Below are positions 52,222 to 60,367 of a stretch of DNA of 64,000 nt, piece after piece. The DNA comes from an uncultured Bacteroidales bacterium (GTDB lineage Bacteria; Bacteroidota; Bacteroidia; Bacteroidales; Bacteroidaceae). Numbering within the stretch: the first letter of the stretch is position 1; each line of letters begins with the position of its first letter. The stretch spans positions 35,051-99,050 of the forward strand of contig CADCGD010000012.1 in the NCBI GenBank assembly GCA_902800925.1, given 5' to 3'. A program made the translations under genes and the position numbers. A model generated the notes under the pieces. The model was not told where the DNA came from and searched no databases. It saw only the letters and a program-made list of their open reading frames with translations.

Positions 52222-53013
52222 TCAAATATTATCTTTCCACCAAGCTGCAAAGGTGTGGTGCGGAACTCTATGTTCTTCAGGTGGCAACTGCATATAATCA
52301 CCATAGATGTTCCTAAGCCATGTATCATAGCCAATAGGAGCTCGAAATTTTCTCCCTTCAAACTCCACAAAAACATCGCTATCAAATACGGATTTATCAA
52401 CTATTTCTCCTGGTCCATAGGGATTTGCTATTACACCTGCCTTCGGCACACTACCAAATGCATACTTTCGAGCTTCGTTGTCCATCCATATCGCAATTTG
52501 GCGAGCAGAGAATGGAAGCAAAAGCAATTTACCAAAAGTATTGATTATTTTTTTAGACCATGTCCTTTGGAAATAGTTTGCCCTCTTAGTATTAAGGACT
52601 TTATGAAGCATCTTTATCTTATTTACCTGAGTCGCATTCTTTACACCATCCGCAGGAAATACATCAATATTTACGCCAAAAGTAGTCCCATGATAATGAA
52701 GTTCATTGAAAATAGTTCTATTATCATATACTTTAGCGAAATCATATGCATAGTCTGGGGTTGTGTCTAAATTCACCACTTGATAATAATTATCTGGCTG
52801 GTTGAAAGTTTTCACGAACCTGTCATAATCTGGTCTAGGCATGGCAATATCAATATCATCATCCCATGGTATATAACCTTTGTGCCGAATCGCTCCTATG
52901 AGTGTTCCACCACATAAGAAATATCGCAAACCATTATTCTCACAAAACTCTGCGGTCTTTTGTAACAAGTCCAACTGAATGGATTTCAGTTCTTCTGAAG
53001 TAACAGCCCTCAT
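52222..53013 (-). CDS. LicD-family phosphotransferase
   Basis: 263 residues from ATG 53013. LicD signature: LDLLQKTAEFCENNGLRYFLCGGTLIGAIRHKGYIPWDDDIDIAMPRPDY, the nucleotidyltransferase-fold core with its DDDID metal motif (two Asp). LicD proteins move phosphocholine, phosphoribitol or similar groups from CDP carriers onto glycans; human fukutin is a relative. With the TarI-like gene directly downstream it forms a supply-and-transfer pair. The minus-strand box TAACTTTG at 53037-53044 is its promoter. Confidence 0.88.
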   Translation of the reverse strand: MRAVTSEELKSIQLDLLQKTAEFCENNGLRYFLCGGTLIGAIRHKGYIPWDDDIDIAMPRPDYDRFVKTFNQPDNYYQVVNLDTTPDYAYDFAKVYDNRTIFNELHYHGTTFGVNIDVFPADGVKNATQVNKIKMLHKVLNTKRANYFQRTWSKKIINTFGKLLLLPFSARQIAIWMDNEARKYAFGSVPKAGVIANPYGPGEIVDKSVFDSDVFVEFEGRKFRAPIGYDTWLRNIYGDYMQLPPEEHRVPHHTFAAWWKDNI

Positions 53014-53036
53014 AAAGTAATACAATTATTCATTTG

Positions 53037-53044
53037 CAAAGTTA
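53037..53044 (-). promoter_or_regulatory. Promoter -7 box (TAACTTTG) of the licD/tarI-like pair
   Basis: Minus-strand TAACTTTG, about 24 bp before ATG 53013. Confidence 0.6.
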
Positions 53045-53088
53045 ACAATAATTTCCGAAACAGAAAAGGAATCCAATATTTTCTTTTC

Positions 53089-54264
53089 CTACAATTCGTT
53101 AATAAGCGACTCGAACAAATCTTTCCATTCTGGCATAATATTATCTGCAGCATATTTTTGAGAAGAAGCTATAGCCTTTTTCCCCATCTGCAAACGTAGT
53201 TTTTCGTCTTCTATTAGAAGACAAAGATGATTTGCGAAAGATTGTATATCACGTTTTTTTATCAAAAAGCCATCCTCACCGTCAGAAATAACATTTGCAG
53301 GACCGTATGGACAATCGAAGGCAACAACAGGCAATCCGCAGCTCATTGCTTCTGGCATCACTAATCCGAAAGGTTCATATATGGAAGTAAGCACAAAAAT
53401 AGAACTTTCACGATATTTTTCAAAAATTCTATTGGTACTTTTATTTACATGAATATTCTTCCCAAGATGTTGAGCCTCTCGGCAAGCATAGTCATAATCC
53501 TCGTCCACTTCACCATAAAGATACAAATGCCAATCTGGATGCCTACTATATACTAATTGCCAAACCTTAAATAAATCTGGAATACCCTTTTGCATAGTAT
53601 ATCGTCCAACAAAAATAACTTTTTTCTCATGCAAATCACTAACAGCTTCCTCATTGAGATGAACCATATTACATATAACCTTTGTCTTAACAAATTTCGA
53701 CCAATCTTCTGCATCTGTTTGGTTTAAAGCTACTAAAATGTCAAAATGGCTAACATAGTGTTCTATTCGATGCATCCTATATCGTTCCATTATTCTTCGA
53801 AAGAAGTTACCTCTAATAATCGGATCATTATCCACACTGAAACGTTTGTTAAGATGAGATTCGATAATCCGTACAACGGAATAAGGACATCGAATAATCA
53901 TATCTAGTATTATTTCATGATATGGGGTAGCAATGAGAATATCGGGATGGGTATTAAAAACAAAATCTTCAAACTTCTTGTACAATTGCTTCACCAATCT
54001 ACTATGCAAAAAAAGCCTCTTAACCCTGTTATATCTGTATAATTTCCATAAAGGAATAGCCAAATCCACATGGGTTACTTTCTCAGACATTTTGTAAGCA
54101 ACTGGTGCCTGACCTTGTTCGTATGTTAAAGCATATACATCGTAACCAAAATGGTCAGCCAAATAATTCATCTTGTCTATAAAGATACGCTCTGTACCTG
54201 CTAAACGCGCTAACTGAGGAAAAACATATACAATTCTCATGATTTCATTATATTTTTCTATCAT
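53089..54264 (-). CDS. Glycosyltransferase family 4
   Basis: 391 residues. GT-B fold: RIVYVFPQLARLAGTERIF with the acceptor-side loop, then VIFVGRYTMQKGIPDLFKVW, HLYLYGEVDED, and the E-x7-E donor motif (SIYEPFGLVMPEAMSCGLP). ATG 54264 overlaps the upstream stop (ATGA); ATG 54240 (MRIVYVF) fits the family start better. AT-rich block. It resembles the protein encoded at 55414-56562 in the same operon (both have AGGVERVLT/LAGTERIFI then NYLADHFGYDV / NYFAEHFGYDI), so the two are related paralogues. Confidence 0.88.
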   Translation of the reverse strand: MIEKYNEIMRIVYVFPQLARLAGTERIFIDKMNYLADHFGYDVYALTYEQGQAPVAYKMSEKVTHVDLAIPLWKLYRYNRVKRLFLHSRLVKQLYKKFEDFVFNTHPDILIATPYHEIILDMIIRCPYSVVRIIESHLNKRFSVDNDPIIRGNFFRRIMERYRMHRIEHYVSHFDILVALNQTDAEDWSKFVKTKVICNMVHLNEEAVSDLHEKKVIFVGRYTMQKGIPDLFKVWQLVYSRHPDWHLYLYGEVDEDYDYACREAQHLGKNIHVNKSTNRIFEKYRESSIFVLTSIYEPFGLVMPEAMSCGLPVVAFDCPYGPANVISDGEDGFLIKKRDIQSFANHLCLLIEDEKLRLQMGKKAIASSQKYAADNIMPEWKDLFESLINEL

Positions 54265-55409
54265 TTTGTGTTTTCATGAAAAACTTCATCAACAACTCGC
54301 TGCATCTGAATTCTCCAAGTAAGATGTTCGACAGTCTTACGTATTTCTTCTGGCTTCATTGAAAAAGAACCCATAAAATCAATAATTTGCTGAATATCAA
54401 TCGGAGACTCATCGGCAGGAGCTTTCAGTACGTAGGGCTGATTATCAAAATCACTGTCCTGTTCACTATAAATAAAGGGAATACCACGTGTAGCATATTC
54501 TCGGTTCTTTAGGGTCTTAATATTTGTAATACCACTCCGGTGACGTCCCAAAGAACCTATAGCGAACTGACATTGATTAAAGACGTCTGTCAACGCATCG
54601 CCAAAAAGCTGACCATGGAATATTATCTTGTCCTGTAACCCATATTTATCTATAATGGGGTGGAAATCCAACTTCATACGGTTGGGATGTACACCTCCAA
54701 CAACATGAAAATAAACATCAGACTTTGGGCTGTTAGCTAATCGCTCTTGACTATAATATTCACCCATACCTGACATGACACGATCGAAAGCATGCCAAGG
54801 ATGAACTTCTGCAACACCAATGAGATGAAATTCATAGTTATTGGCAAATGGTTCATGCAACGGAATGCTATCAAAATCAACACCATTACTAATGCGAATG
54901 GTACGCTGTCCAAATATGCGTTCAGCATCACTAAATGTGACTAAAGAATCCATCTGCTTGTACAAACGATCTCGAAACAACTGATCAATCTTCAACTCCA
55001 TGCGCATCTTCCACTCAAAATGCTTAAATTCCTGATCATATGGATAAGTAGGAATCTCCGTTACAGAATGAATACCTGCCTTTTTTAGCATCATAAAGAA
55101 TCGAATGAGCCAAGGGTTCGCATTTTGGAAGCAACGGGCATAGATCAATTCTATCTTTTCGCGAAGGCAATAGTCAAGGATGCAATCATAATCCATCCGC
55201 TGGCGAAACCCTGCCCATCTGCCCTTTCCATAGTCTTTTATAACCTGGCCATCAACAAATCGGCAACTATGCCCATTTGCATCAAAGTCATAATAGCATA
55301 GACGTACATCATGCCCGTTTTCCTTCAAGCCTTTCACCTGATAATGTATCTTCTTTGAGATACCGCTATGAGGCGAGAATCCGTGATAAACCAAGAACAA
55401 TATCCGCAT
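54261..55409 (-). CDS. Glycosyltransferase, GT4-like
   Basis: 382 residues. N-terminal RILFLVYHGFSPHSGISKKIHYQ has the glycine-containing GT-B loop; the donor half is less canonical (GVAEVHPWHAFDRVMSGMG, VHPNRMKLDFHPIID, IGSLGRHRSGITNIKTLKNREYATRG). The usual E-x7-E is not clear, with a K-NREYA motif in its place. Cytoplasmic. Overlaps the next gene by 4 bp and follows the previous by 4 bp, so it is firmly in the operon. Confidence 0.8.
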   Translation of the reverse strand: MRILFLVYHGFSPHSGISKKIHYQVKGLKENGHDVRLCYYDFDANGHSCRFVDGQVIKDYGKGRWAGFRQRMDYDCILDYCLREKIELIYARCFQNANPWLIRFFMMLKKAGIHSVTEIPTYPYDQEFKHFEWKMRMELKIDQLFRDRLYKQMDSLVTFSDAERIFGQRTIRISNGVDFDSIPLHEPFANNYEFHLIGVAEVHPWHAFDRVMSGMGEYYSQERLANSPKSDVYFHVVGGVHPNRMKLDFHPIIDKYGLQDKIIFHGQLFGDALTDVFNQCQFAIGSLGRHRSGITNIKTLKNREYATRGIPFIYSEQDSDFDNQPYVLKAPADESPIDIQQIIDFMGSFSMKPEEIRKTVEHLTWRIQMQRVVDEVFHENTK

Positions 55410-55413
55410 AGCC

Positions 55414-56562
55414 CTACAAATTTTCGAACAACACTTTCCAACGTTCAGCTATCTTGTCGATACTGTAACGCTGCACACTCTTCACTCCAACTTGCCCCAT
55501 CGAACACCTGAGTTTTTCATCACCCATCAGTCGCATTAGCGAATCAGCCAACGCCTGTACGTTACCATTCTCTACTAATATCCCATCCTCCCCATCTTTA
55601 ATTATATCCTTGGGGCCACATGGACACGCAAAAGATATCACTGGAAGGCCGCTAGCCATAGCTTCAACCAAAACCATACCAAATCCTTCAAAACGCGAAC
55701 TGAAAACAAAGAGGGAACTATTACAATACTCCTGTTGAATATCATTGGTGGGCCCATTGAGATGACAACGACTTGTATCAAGTTCTAATTCTTTAGTCTG
55801 AAGTTCATAGGGCCTACGATTTCCATCACCATAGATAGCTAACTGCCAATCTGGGTATTGTTTCTCGATTTTCGACCATGCCTGTAGAAGCAAGTCAAAA
55901 CCCTTTTGATAGACGTACCGACCAACCGCAATTACTCGTTTTTCCTTAAGCTCGCTACATTTGGTCGGAACAAAAGATAATGGGTCAGGAATAACACATA
56001 TATTATTCAACTCAGGCCATGCCTCCTTATCTTCTTCTGTCAAGACAATGAATCGATCCAATTTCTTTAGCTTTCCAACAAGGCTATGCATCCAGAACTT
56101 TGCAAAAAATTTCTTAATTAAGTTTGAATCATTCGCCTCAAAATTGCGATAATTGGCACGATTAACATGCAACTCACCCACCTTTCTACTACCGTCATGA
56201 ATAGCGTTGAGGAAATTAATTTCCCTACGCAACAGACTCACAGTAATATCCGGATGCAGTTGCATTAACTGTTCGCTAAGCAGTTTTCTGAATGTTCGCT
56301 GTTTCTTCAGATAGACGAATAACTTCTTTAAGAAACCACACGACCATAGTTCTTCGAATCCAATATCAAGGTTGATAATCCTGATTTTGTCCGACAGCGG
56401 ATAGAACGGTAGTTTGTCCTTGCCTTCTGTCAGAATGATGGTAATATCATAGCCGAAGTGTTCAGCAAAGTAATTAGCCTTTAATGTCAGTACACGCTCC
56501 ACACCACCTGCCATATACAGGGCAGGTGTAAGATATACTATTTTCAAAGGCTTCTGTTTCAT
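55414..56562 (-). CDS. Glycosyltransferase family 4
   Basis: 382 residues. IVYLTPALYMAGGVERVLTL, RVIAVGRYVYQKGFDLLLQAW, LAIYGDGNRRPYELQTK and SSRFEGFGMVLVEAMASGLP (E-x7-E) are complete GT4 signatures. First gene of the three-gene minus-strand GT operon, whose promoter diverges from that of the plus-strand GT genes. The sugar used is unknown. Confidence 0.9.
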   Translation of the reverse strand: MKQKPLKIVYLTPALYMAGGVERVLTLKANYFAEHFGYDITIILTEGKDKLPFYPLSDKIRIINLDIGFEELWSCGFLKKLFVYLKKQRTFRKLLSEQLMQLHPDITVSLLRREINFLNAIHDGSRKVGELHVNRANYRNFEANDSNLIKKFFAKFWMHSLVGKLKKLDRFIVLTEEDKEAWPELNNICVIPDPLSFVPTKCSELKEKRVIAVGRYVYQKGFDLLLQAWSKIEKQYPDWQLAIYGDGNRRPYELQTKELELDTSRCHLNGPTNDIQQEYCNSSLFVFSSRFEGFGMVLVEAMASGLPVISFACPCGPKDIIKDGEDGILVENGNVQALADSLMRLMGDEKLRCSMGQVGVKSVQRYSIDKIAERWKVLFENL

Positions 56563-56580
56563 TGATAGTATTTAATGCCA

Positions 56581-56588
56581 CAAATTTA
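56581..56588 (-). promoter_or_regulatory. Promoter -7 box (TAAATTTG) of the minus-strand GT operon
   Basis: Minus-strand TAAATTTG, about 18 bp before ATG 56562. Confidence 0.55.
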
Positions 56589-56621
56589 CGAAGAAAATTT
56601 GGATTAATCAAGATTTATCCG

Positions 56622-56629
56622 TATTTTTG
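56622..56629 (+). promoter_or_regulatory. Promoter -7 box (TATTTTTG) of the plus-strand GT genes
   Basis: TATTTTTG with TTTG at 56598-56601, spaced 20 bp. ATG 56639 follows after 9 bp, so the message is nearly leaderless. Confidence 0.65.
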
Positions 56630-56638
56630 TACGCAGAA

Positions 56639-57796
56639 ATGAAAAGAATCTGCTTTCTGACCGACTCCATCTTCTCGTTTGGCGGTGTTCAACGAGTGAC
56701 GGCGGTGATTGCCAAGGAATTGGCGAAGGATTATGATGTGACTATTGTCACTAAGGACAAGCCGGAGCAGAAAGACACTACGTTCTACGGACTTGACAAG
56801 ACCAACATCGATTATCGGTTCTTTTCCTTTCCCGAAGTTTCACGATGGAAGTATTACTTCTGCAAGGCCTACAGCTACCTCTATCGTCGCCATCTGCCCC
56901 AGACGCATCTGATGTCCGACCTTTATGCCTACAGTTCGTTCCCACATGAACAGCGCAAGGCTCTGTACAAAGAATTAAGAGAAGGGCACTACGATGTTAT
57001 TATCGGTGTACATGCTCCTTTGGCTGTGCGTCTGGCCACCTGTCGCCACCACCTGCAAGGAACACGTCTCATTGGTTGGATACACAACTCCTATCAAGCG
57101 CTCTTTGGTGAAGGATCACTCTATATCGGGCCAGAACTCTGCAAACACTATGAGTTACAGTTGGCTAAGCTTGACAAGACAGTGGTACTCTGTCATGACG
57201 ATGCCCAAAAATATCATATCCCCACGGAGGTCATCTATAACCCACTGACGCTAGTGCCTGGGGCCCCCTCAGAGGGTACATCAAAGAAGTTCCTGGCTGT
57301 AGGTCGCTTCTCTCGTTTGCACAAAGGCTTCGACCTGTTGATAGAGGCTTTCCGCATCTTTGCACAAGACAATCAAGAATGGACACTAGATATTGTGGGA
57401 GAGGGCGTTGAGGAGCCCCTCTATCAGCAGCTCATCGAGAAATACCACCAGCAGGAGCACATCACCATTCATCCTTTCACCAACAATATTCAGCAGTATT
57501 ACCATGAGGCACAGGTCTATGTGCTCTCATCACGCTGGGAAGGCATGCCCTTGGTCTTGATGGAAGCCATGTCTCATGGATTACCTATCATATCGTCGGA
57601 TCTACCTATATGCAAGGAGATTATGGGCGACTTCGGACTCTACTTCTCTAACGGCGATGTCAACGATTTAGCTCGTCAGATGCATGCAGCCACCCAACTC
57701 GACTGGCCCTGTACGTCACAGAAAGCCATTGCCATCGCTAAGCAATATAATATAGAAACCATCAGCCGTCAGTGGCATCAAATCATAGAAGCATGA
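56639..57796 (+). CDS. Glycosyltransferase family 4
   Basis: 385 residues from ATG 56639. [60 protein letters not shown] and [20 protein letters not shown] are typical GT4 motifs (the group close to GalNAc- and galactosyltransferases such as WcaA/PglA types). Codon use returns to the higher-GC style here. Its stop overlaps the following acetyltransferase start (ATGA). Confidence 0.9.
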   Translation: MKRICFLTDSIFSFGGVQRVTAVIAKELAKDYDVTIVTKDKPEQKDTTFYGLDKTNIDYRFFSFPEVSRWKYYFCKAYSYLYRRHLPQTHLMSDLYAYSSFPHEQRKALYKELREGHYDVIIGVHAPLAVRLATCRHHLQGTRLIGWIHNSYQALFGEGSLYIGPELCKHYELQLAKLDKTVVLCHDDAQKYHIPTEVIYNPLTLVPGAPSEGTSKKFLAVGRFSRLHKGFDLLIEAFRIFAQDNQEWTLDIVGEGVEEPLYQQLIEKYHQQEHITIHPFTNNIQQYYHEAQVYVLSSRWEGMPLVLMEAMSHGLPIISSDLPICKEIMGDFGLYFSNGDVNDLARQMHAATQLDWPCTSQKAIAIAKQYNIETISRQWHQIIEA

Positions 57797-58398
57797 AAGA
57801 CAAAGAACAACTACGAGAGGGACTGAAAAGTTCACCACGCCTGAAGCGATTCTTGGACTACCTCATCATGAACCAGCGCGATGCCCGTCCACGGTGGTAT
57901 ATCCGACTGTTGGCACCTCTCTACCAGCATCGTGGCAGTGGATCGAAAATCTACTGGAGCGCTCGCATGGACACACCACCCTATCGTCGTTTCTGGTTGG
58001 GAAAACGTAGCGTCATCGAGTCCTTCTGCTGCATCAACAATGCCGTGGGTGATGTCACCATTGGCGACAACACACGCATCGGCATCCACTGCACTGTCAT
58101 TGGTCCCGTCTGCATAGGCAACCACGTCAACCTGGCACAAGGCATCACGGTGACGGCCCTCAACCACAACTTCGAAGATGCCACCAAGCGCATCGACGAA
58201 CAAGGCGTCAGCACGAAGCCTGTCGTCATTGGCGACGACGTATGGATTGGTGCCAATGCCGTCATTCTGCCTGGCGTCACCATTGGTCGTCACTGTGTGG
58301 TAGCAGCAGGTGCCGTCGTCACCAAGGACGTGCCTGACAACACACTGGTTGGTGGCGTTCCTGCAAAAGTTATCAAAACACTCACCCCTCACCTCTAA
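57793..58398 (+). CDS. Hexapeptide-repeat acetyltransferase
   Basis: 201 residues. An N-terminal helical basic region (about 1-60) precedes a left-handed beta-helix ([69 protein letters not shown]) and a GGVPAKVIK end. His in LNHNFED is in the catalytic position. Acetylates a sugar of the surface polymer. The C-terminal LTPHL and stop lie in a CTCACCCCTCACCTCTAACC repeat. Confidence 0.88.
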   Translation: MKDKEQLREGLKSSPRLKRFLDYLIMNQRDARPRWYIRLLAPLYQHRGSGSKIYWSARMDTPPYRRFWLGKRSVIESFCCINNAVGDVTIGDNTRIGIHCTVIGPVCIGNHVNLAQGITVTALNHNFEDATKRIDEQGVSTKPVVIGDDVWIGANAVILPGVTIGRHCVVAAGAVVTKDVPDNTLVGGVPAKVIKTLTPHL

Positions 58399-58410
58399 CC
58401 CCTCACCTCT
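58381..58410 (-). repeat. AGGGGTTAGAGG repeat between two EPS genes
   Basis: The reverse complement reads AGAGGTGAGGGGTTAGAGGT and continues GAGGGGTGAG. It covers the end of the acetyltransferase gene and the leader of the next gene. Confidence 0.7.
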
Positions 58411-59517
58411 ATGAAAATCGGTATCGAGGCCCAGCGCATTTTCCGCAAGAACAAGCACGGCATGGATTATGTCGTCTTGCAGGAAATCAAGGAACTGCAA
58501 CAGATGCAGACTGACGACGAGTACTACGTCTTCGTCAAGCCTGGCGAGGACCGTTGTGTGGAAGACTCTGCCAACGTACACATCGTCGAGCTGAGCTGTC
58601 CCTCCTACCCGCTTTGGGAACAGTGGGCACTGCCGCGCGCTGCCAAGAAGTATGACGTAGAGCTGCTCCACTGCACCAGCAATACGGCACCCATCTGGTG
58701 CGACATTCCCCTGGTGCTCACCCTCCACGACATCATCTTCCTCGAGCCTCGCGACAAAAGCAACAAGTCACTCTATCAGAATATGGGATGGTTCTACCGC
58801 AGACTGGTAGTACCTCGCATCCTGGACAAGTGCCAACGCATCATCACCGTTTCCAATTTCGAGAAAGATAACATCATGCGCAAGCTGGGCATCCCCGAGG
58901 AGCGCATGACGATGATATACAATGGCTTCAACGACTGGTTCCAGCCGCTAAGCTCCCCTCCCCTTTGGGAGGGGTTGGGGAAAGGCTTTTTCTTCTTCCT
59001 CGGCAACACCGACCCCAAGAAGAATACCGAGCGTACACTGGTGGCCTACTCCAAATATCTAGAGCAGTCGGCTGTCAAGCGTCGCCTGCTGATGGCCGAC
59101 CTCGACCGCAACTACCTCAACGACATCATCAGCCGCAACCATATCGAGAACATCCTGCCCATGCTCGATATGCCTGGCTACATCCCCAACAGCGAGCTTC
59201 CTAAGATATATAACAACGCCTTTGCCTTCCTCTACACCTCCCTGCGCGAGAGTTTCGGCATTCCCTTATTGGAGGCGATGGCATGCGGCACACCCGTCAT
59301 CACCAGCAACACGTCATCCATGCCCGAGATTGGTGGTCCTGACGCTATCCTCATCAATCCTGAGCATAGCGACGAGATAGCACAGCAGATGCTACGTCTG
59401 GAGACAGACCCGACGTTCTACGAACAACAAAAACAAGTGGGATTAGCGCGCGCCAAACTCTTCTCTTGGCGCAAAACGGCAGAACAGCTGCACCAACTAT
59501 ATCATTCCCTCAAATAG
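58411..59517 (+). CDS. Glycosyltransferase family 4
   Basis: 368 residues. IGIEAQRIFRKNKHGMDYVV, LVLTLHDIIFLEP, IITVSNFEKDNI, FFFLGNTDPKKNTERTLVAY, and SLRESFGIPLLEAMACGTPVI (E-x7-E) are those of mannosyltransferase-like GT4 enzymes. Between the two Rossmann domains the sequence PPLWEGLGKG is encoded by a GC-rich palindrome (CCCCTCCC/GGGAGGGG, 58955-58974), in frame. Its last codons overlap the convergent winged-helix gene by 21 bp. Confidence 0.9.
   Translation: MKIGIEAQRIFRKNKHGMDYVVLQEIKELQQMQTDDEYYVFVKPGEDRCVEDSANVHIVELSCPSYPLWEQWALPRAAKKYDVELLHCTSNTAPIWCDIPLVLTLHDIIFLEPRDKSNKSLYQNMGWFYRRLVVPRILDKCQRIITVSNFEKDNIMRKLGIPEERMTMIYNGFNDWFQPLSSPPLWEGLGKGFFFFLGNTDPKKNTERTLVAYSKYLEQSAVKRRLLMADLDRNYLNDIISRNHIENILPMLDMPGYIPNSELPKIYNNAFAFLYTSLRESFGIPLLEAMACGTPVITSNTSSMPEIGGPDAILINPEHSDEIAQQMLRLETDPTFYEQQKQVGLARAKLFSWRKTAEQLHQLYHSLK
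58953..58980. repeat. GC-rich palindrome inside a GT4 gene
   Basis: CCCCTCCC (58955-58962) pairs with GGGAGGGG (58967-58974). It encodes PPLWEGLG in a linker between domains. Such short peptide strings of WEGLG type look like inserted palindromes. Confidence 0.6.
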
Positions 59518-59844
59518 GTCGAGCGACAAGTCCTCCTGCGACACGGATGCTTCCTCATTAGCAACTGCTTCATCACGAAACAGCAGCATCAACTGTTGGG
59601 CATCCTTCGAACCCGTCGTATTCAGACGATAACAGCCACGCTGACCCGTACTCTCAATCAATGACTGCTGCGACTTCGAATTCTTCAACAGATACTGCTG
59701 CACGTAACTACGCACCTCCTCATAGTCCGGCTGATGGAAAAAGGTACAGTTCAGGTTATAAACGTGCCTGCTGATATTCTGCACGCTTATACCCCGTTCA
59801 CCAGCCTCAGTGAGAATCTTCAGTATCTGTTGGTCGTACGTCAT
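59497..59844 (-). CDS. Winged-helix-like protein of unknown function (115 aa)
   Basis: No signal peptide. The N-terminal half (DQQILKILTEAGERGISVQNISRHVYN, then DYEEVRSYVQQYLLKN) has the helix pattern of a winged helix, followed by a small beta wing (GCYRLN). The C-terminus is acidic. It starts just after the terminator of the histone H1-like gene, so it may be read through from it. I do not recognise a named family; DNA binding is an inference. Confidence 0.65.
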   Translation of the reverse strand: MTYDQQILKILTEAGERGISVQNISRHVYNLNCTFFHQPDYEEVRSYVQQYLLKNSKSQQSLIESTGQRGCYRLNTTGSKDAQQLMLLFRDEAVANEEASVSQEDLSLDLFEGMI

Positions 59845-59846
59845 CT

Positions 59847-59886
59847 AAAAAAAGGCTGGCAAGCCTTTGTAGCTTCCAGCCCTTTT
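59847..59886 (-). terminator. Terminator of the H1-like gene
   Basis: On the minus strand GGCTGG pairs with CCAGCC around a 16-nt loop, then a run of seven T. Confidence 0.8.
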
Positions 59887-59904
59887 ATGCTTTCTTCTAA
59901 TTGA

Positions 59905-60210
59905 CTAAGCAAGTGTAATCTTCTCGTCAGCAGCAGCCAGCTTGCCCTCTTTGAAGAGCCAGCCCAGACCCAGCAGAGTTTCCTCTTCGCTGATCTTAGC
60001 AGCCTTAGCGATTTCCTTAACAGTCAGAGCCTTCTCAGCAGCAGCGAGTGCCTGATAAACATCACCAGCCTTGAAACCTGCGTTCTCAGCATTTACAGCG
60101 AAAGCTGCCTTTGCTGCCTTCTTAGGAGCAGCAGCCTTCTTCACAGCGGCCTTCTTGGGCTCCTCAGCCTTGGGAGCAGCGGCCTTCTTTGTAGTCTTCT
60201 TTTCTGCCAT
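59905..60210 (-). CDS. Histone H1-like winged-helix protein (DUF2582-type)
   Basis: 101 residues. Residues 1-37 are Lys/Ala/Pro-rich (KKTTKKAAAPKAEEPKKAAV...), like the tail of histone H1 or bacterial Hc1 proteins. Residues 43-101 form a compact winged helix (AGDVYQALAAAEKALTVKEI, KISEEETLLGLGWLFKEGKL), the DUF2582 domain. It likely binds DNA without much sequence choice. Codon use is strongly biased, suggesting high expression. The minus-strand TAATTTTG box at 60259-60266 is its promoter. It lies between the polysaccharide locus and aspS. Confidence 0.85.
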   Translation of the reverse strand: MAEKKTTKKAAAPKAEEPKKAAVKKAAAPKKAAKAAFAVNAENAGFKAGDVYQALAAAEKALTVKEIAKAAKISEEETLLGLGWLFKEGKLAAADEKITLA

Positions 60211-60258
60211 AGTTGTTTAAAAAATTATACGCTAAAATAGTATCCTATCTTTGCGGTG

Positions 60259-60266
60259 CAAAATTA
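60259..60266 (-). promoter_or_regulatory. Promoter -7 box (TAATTTTG) of the H1-like gene
   Basis: Minus-strand TAATTTTG; the leader to ATG 60210 is about 43 nt. Confidence 0.6.
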
Positions 60267-60367
60267 ACAACTTTTCCCGACTAATTGGCTGTTTACCAAC
60301 TATTTTTAAGAATTAAACGCTAAATTCTTGACCTACATCAAGTGAGTTAAAACTGAAAGGACTGTAA

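Noticed and set aside
27311-59517. Prophage or integrative element spanning the EPS region
   Set aside because: No integrase, capsid, terminase or mobilisation genes; only the VirE-type protein has mobile-element relatives.
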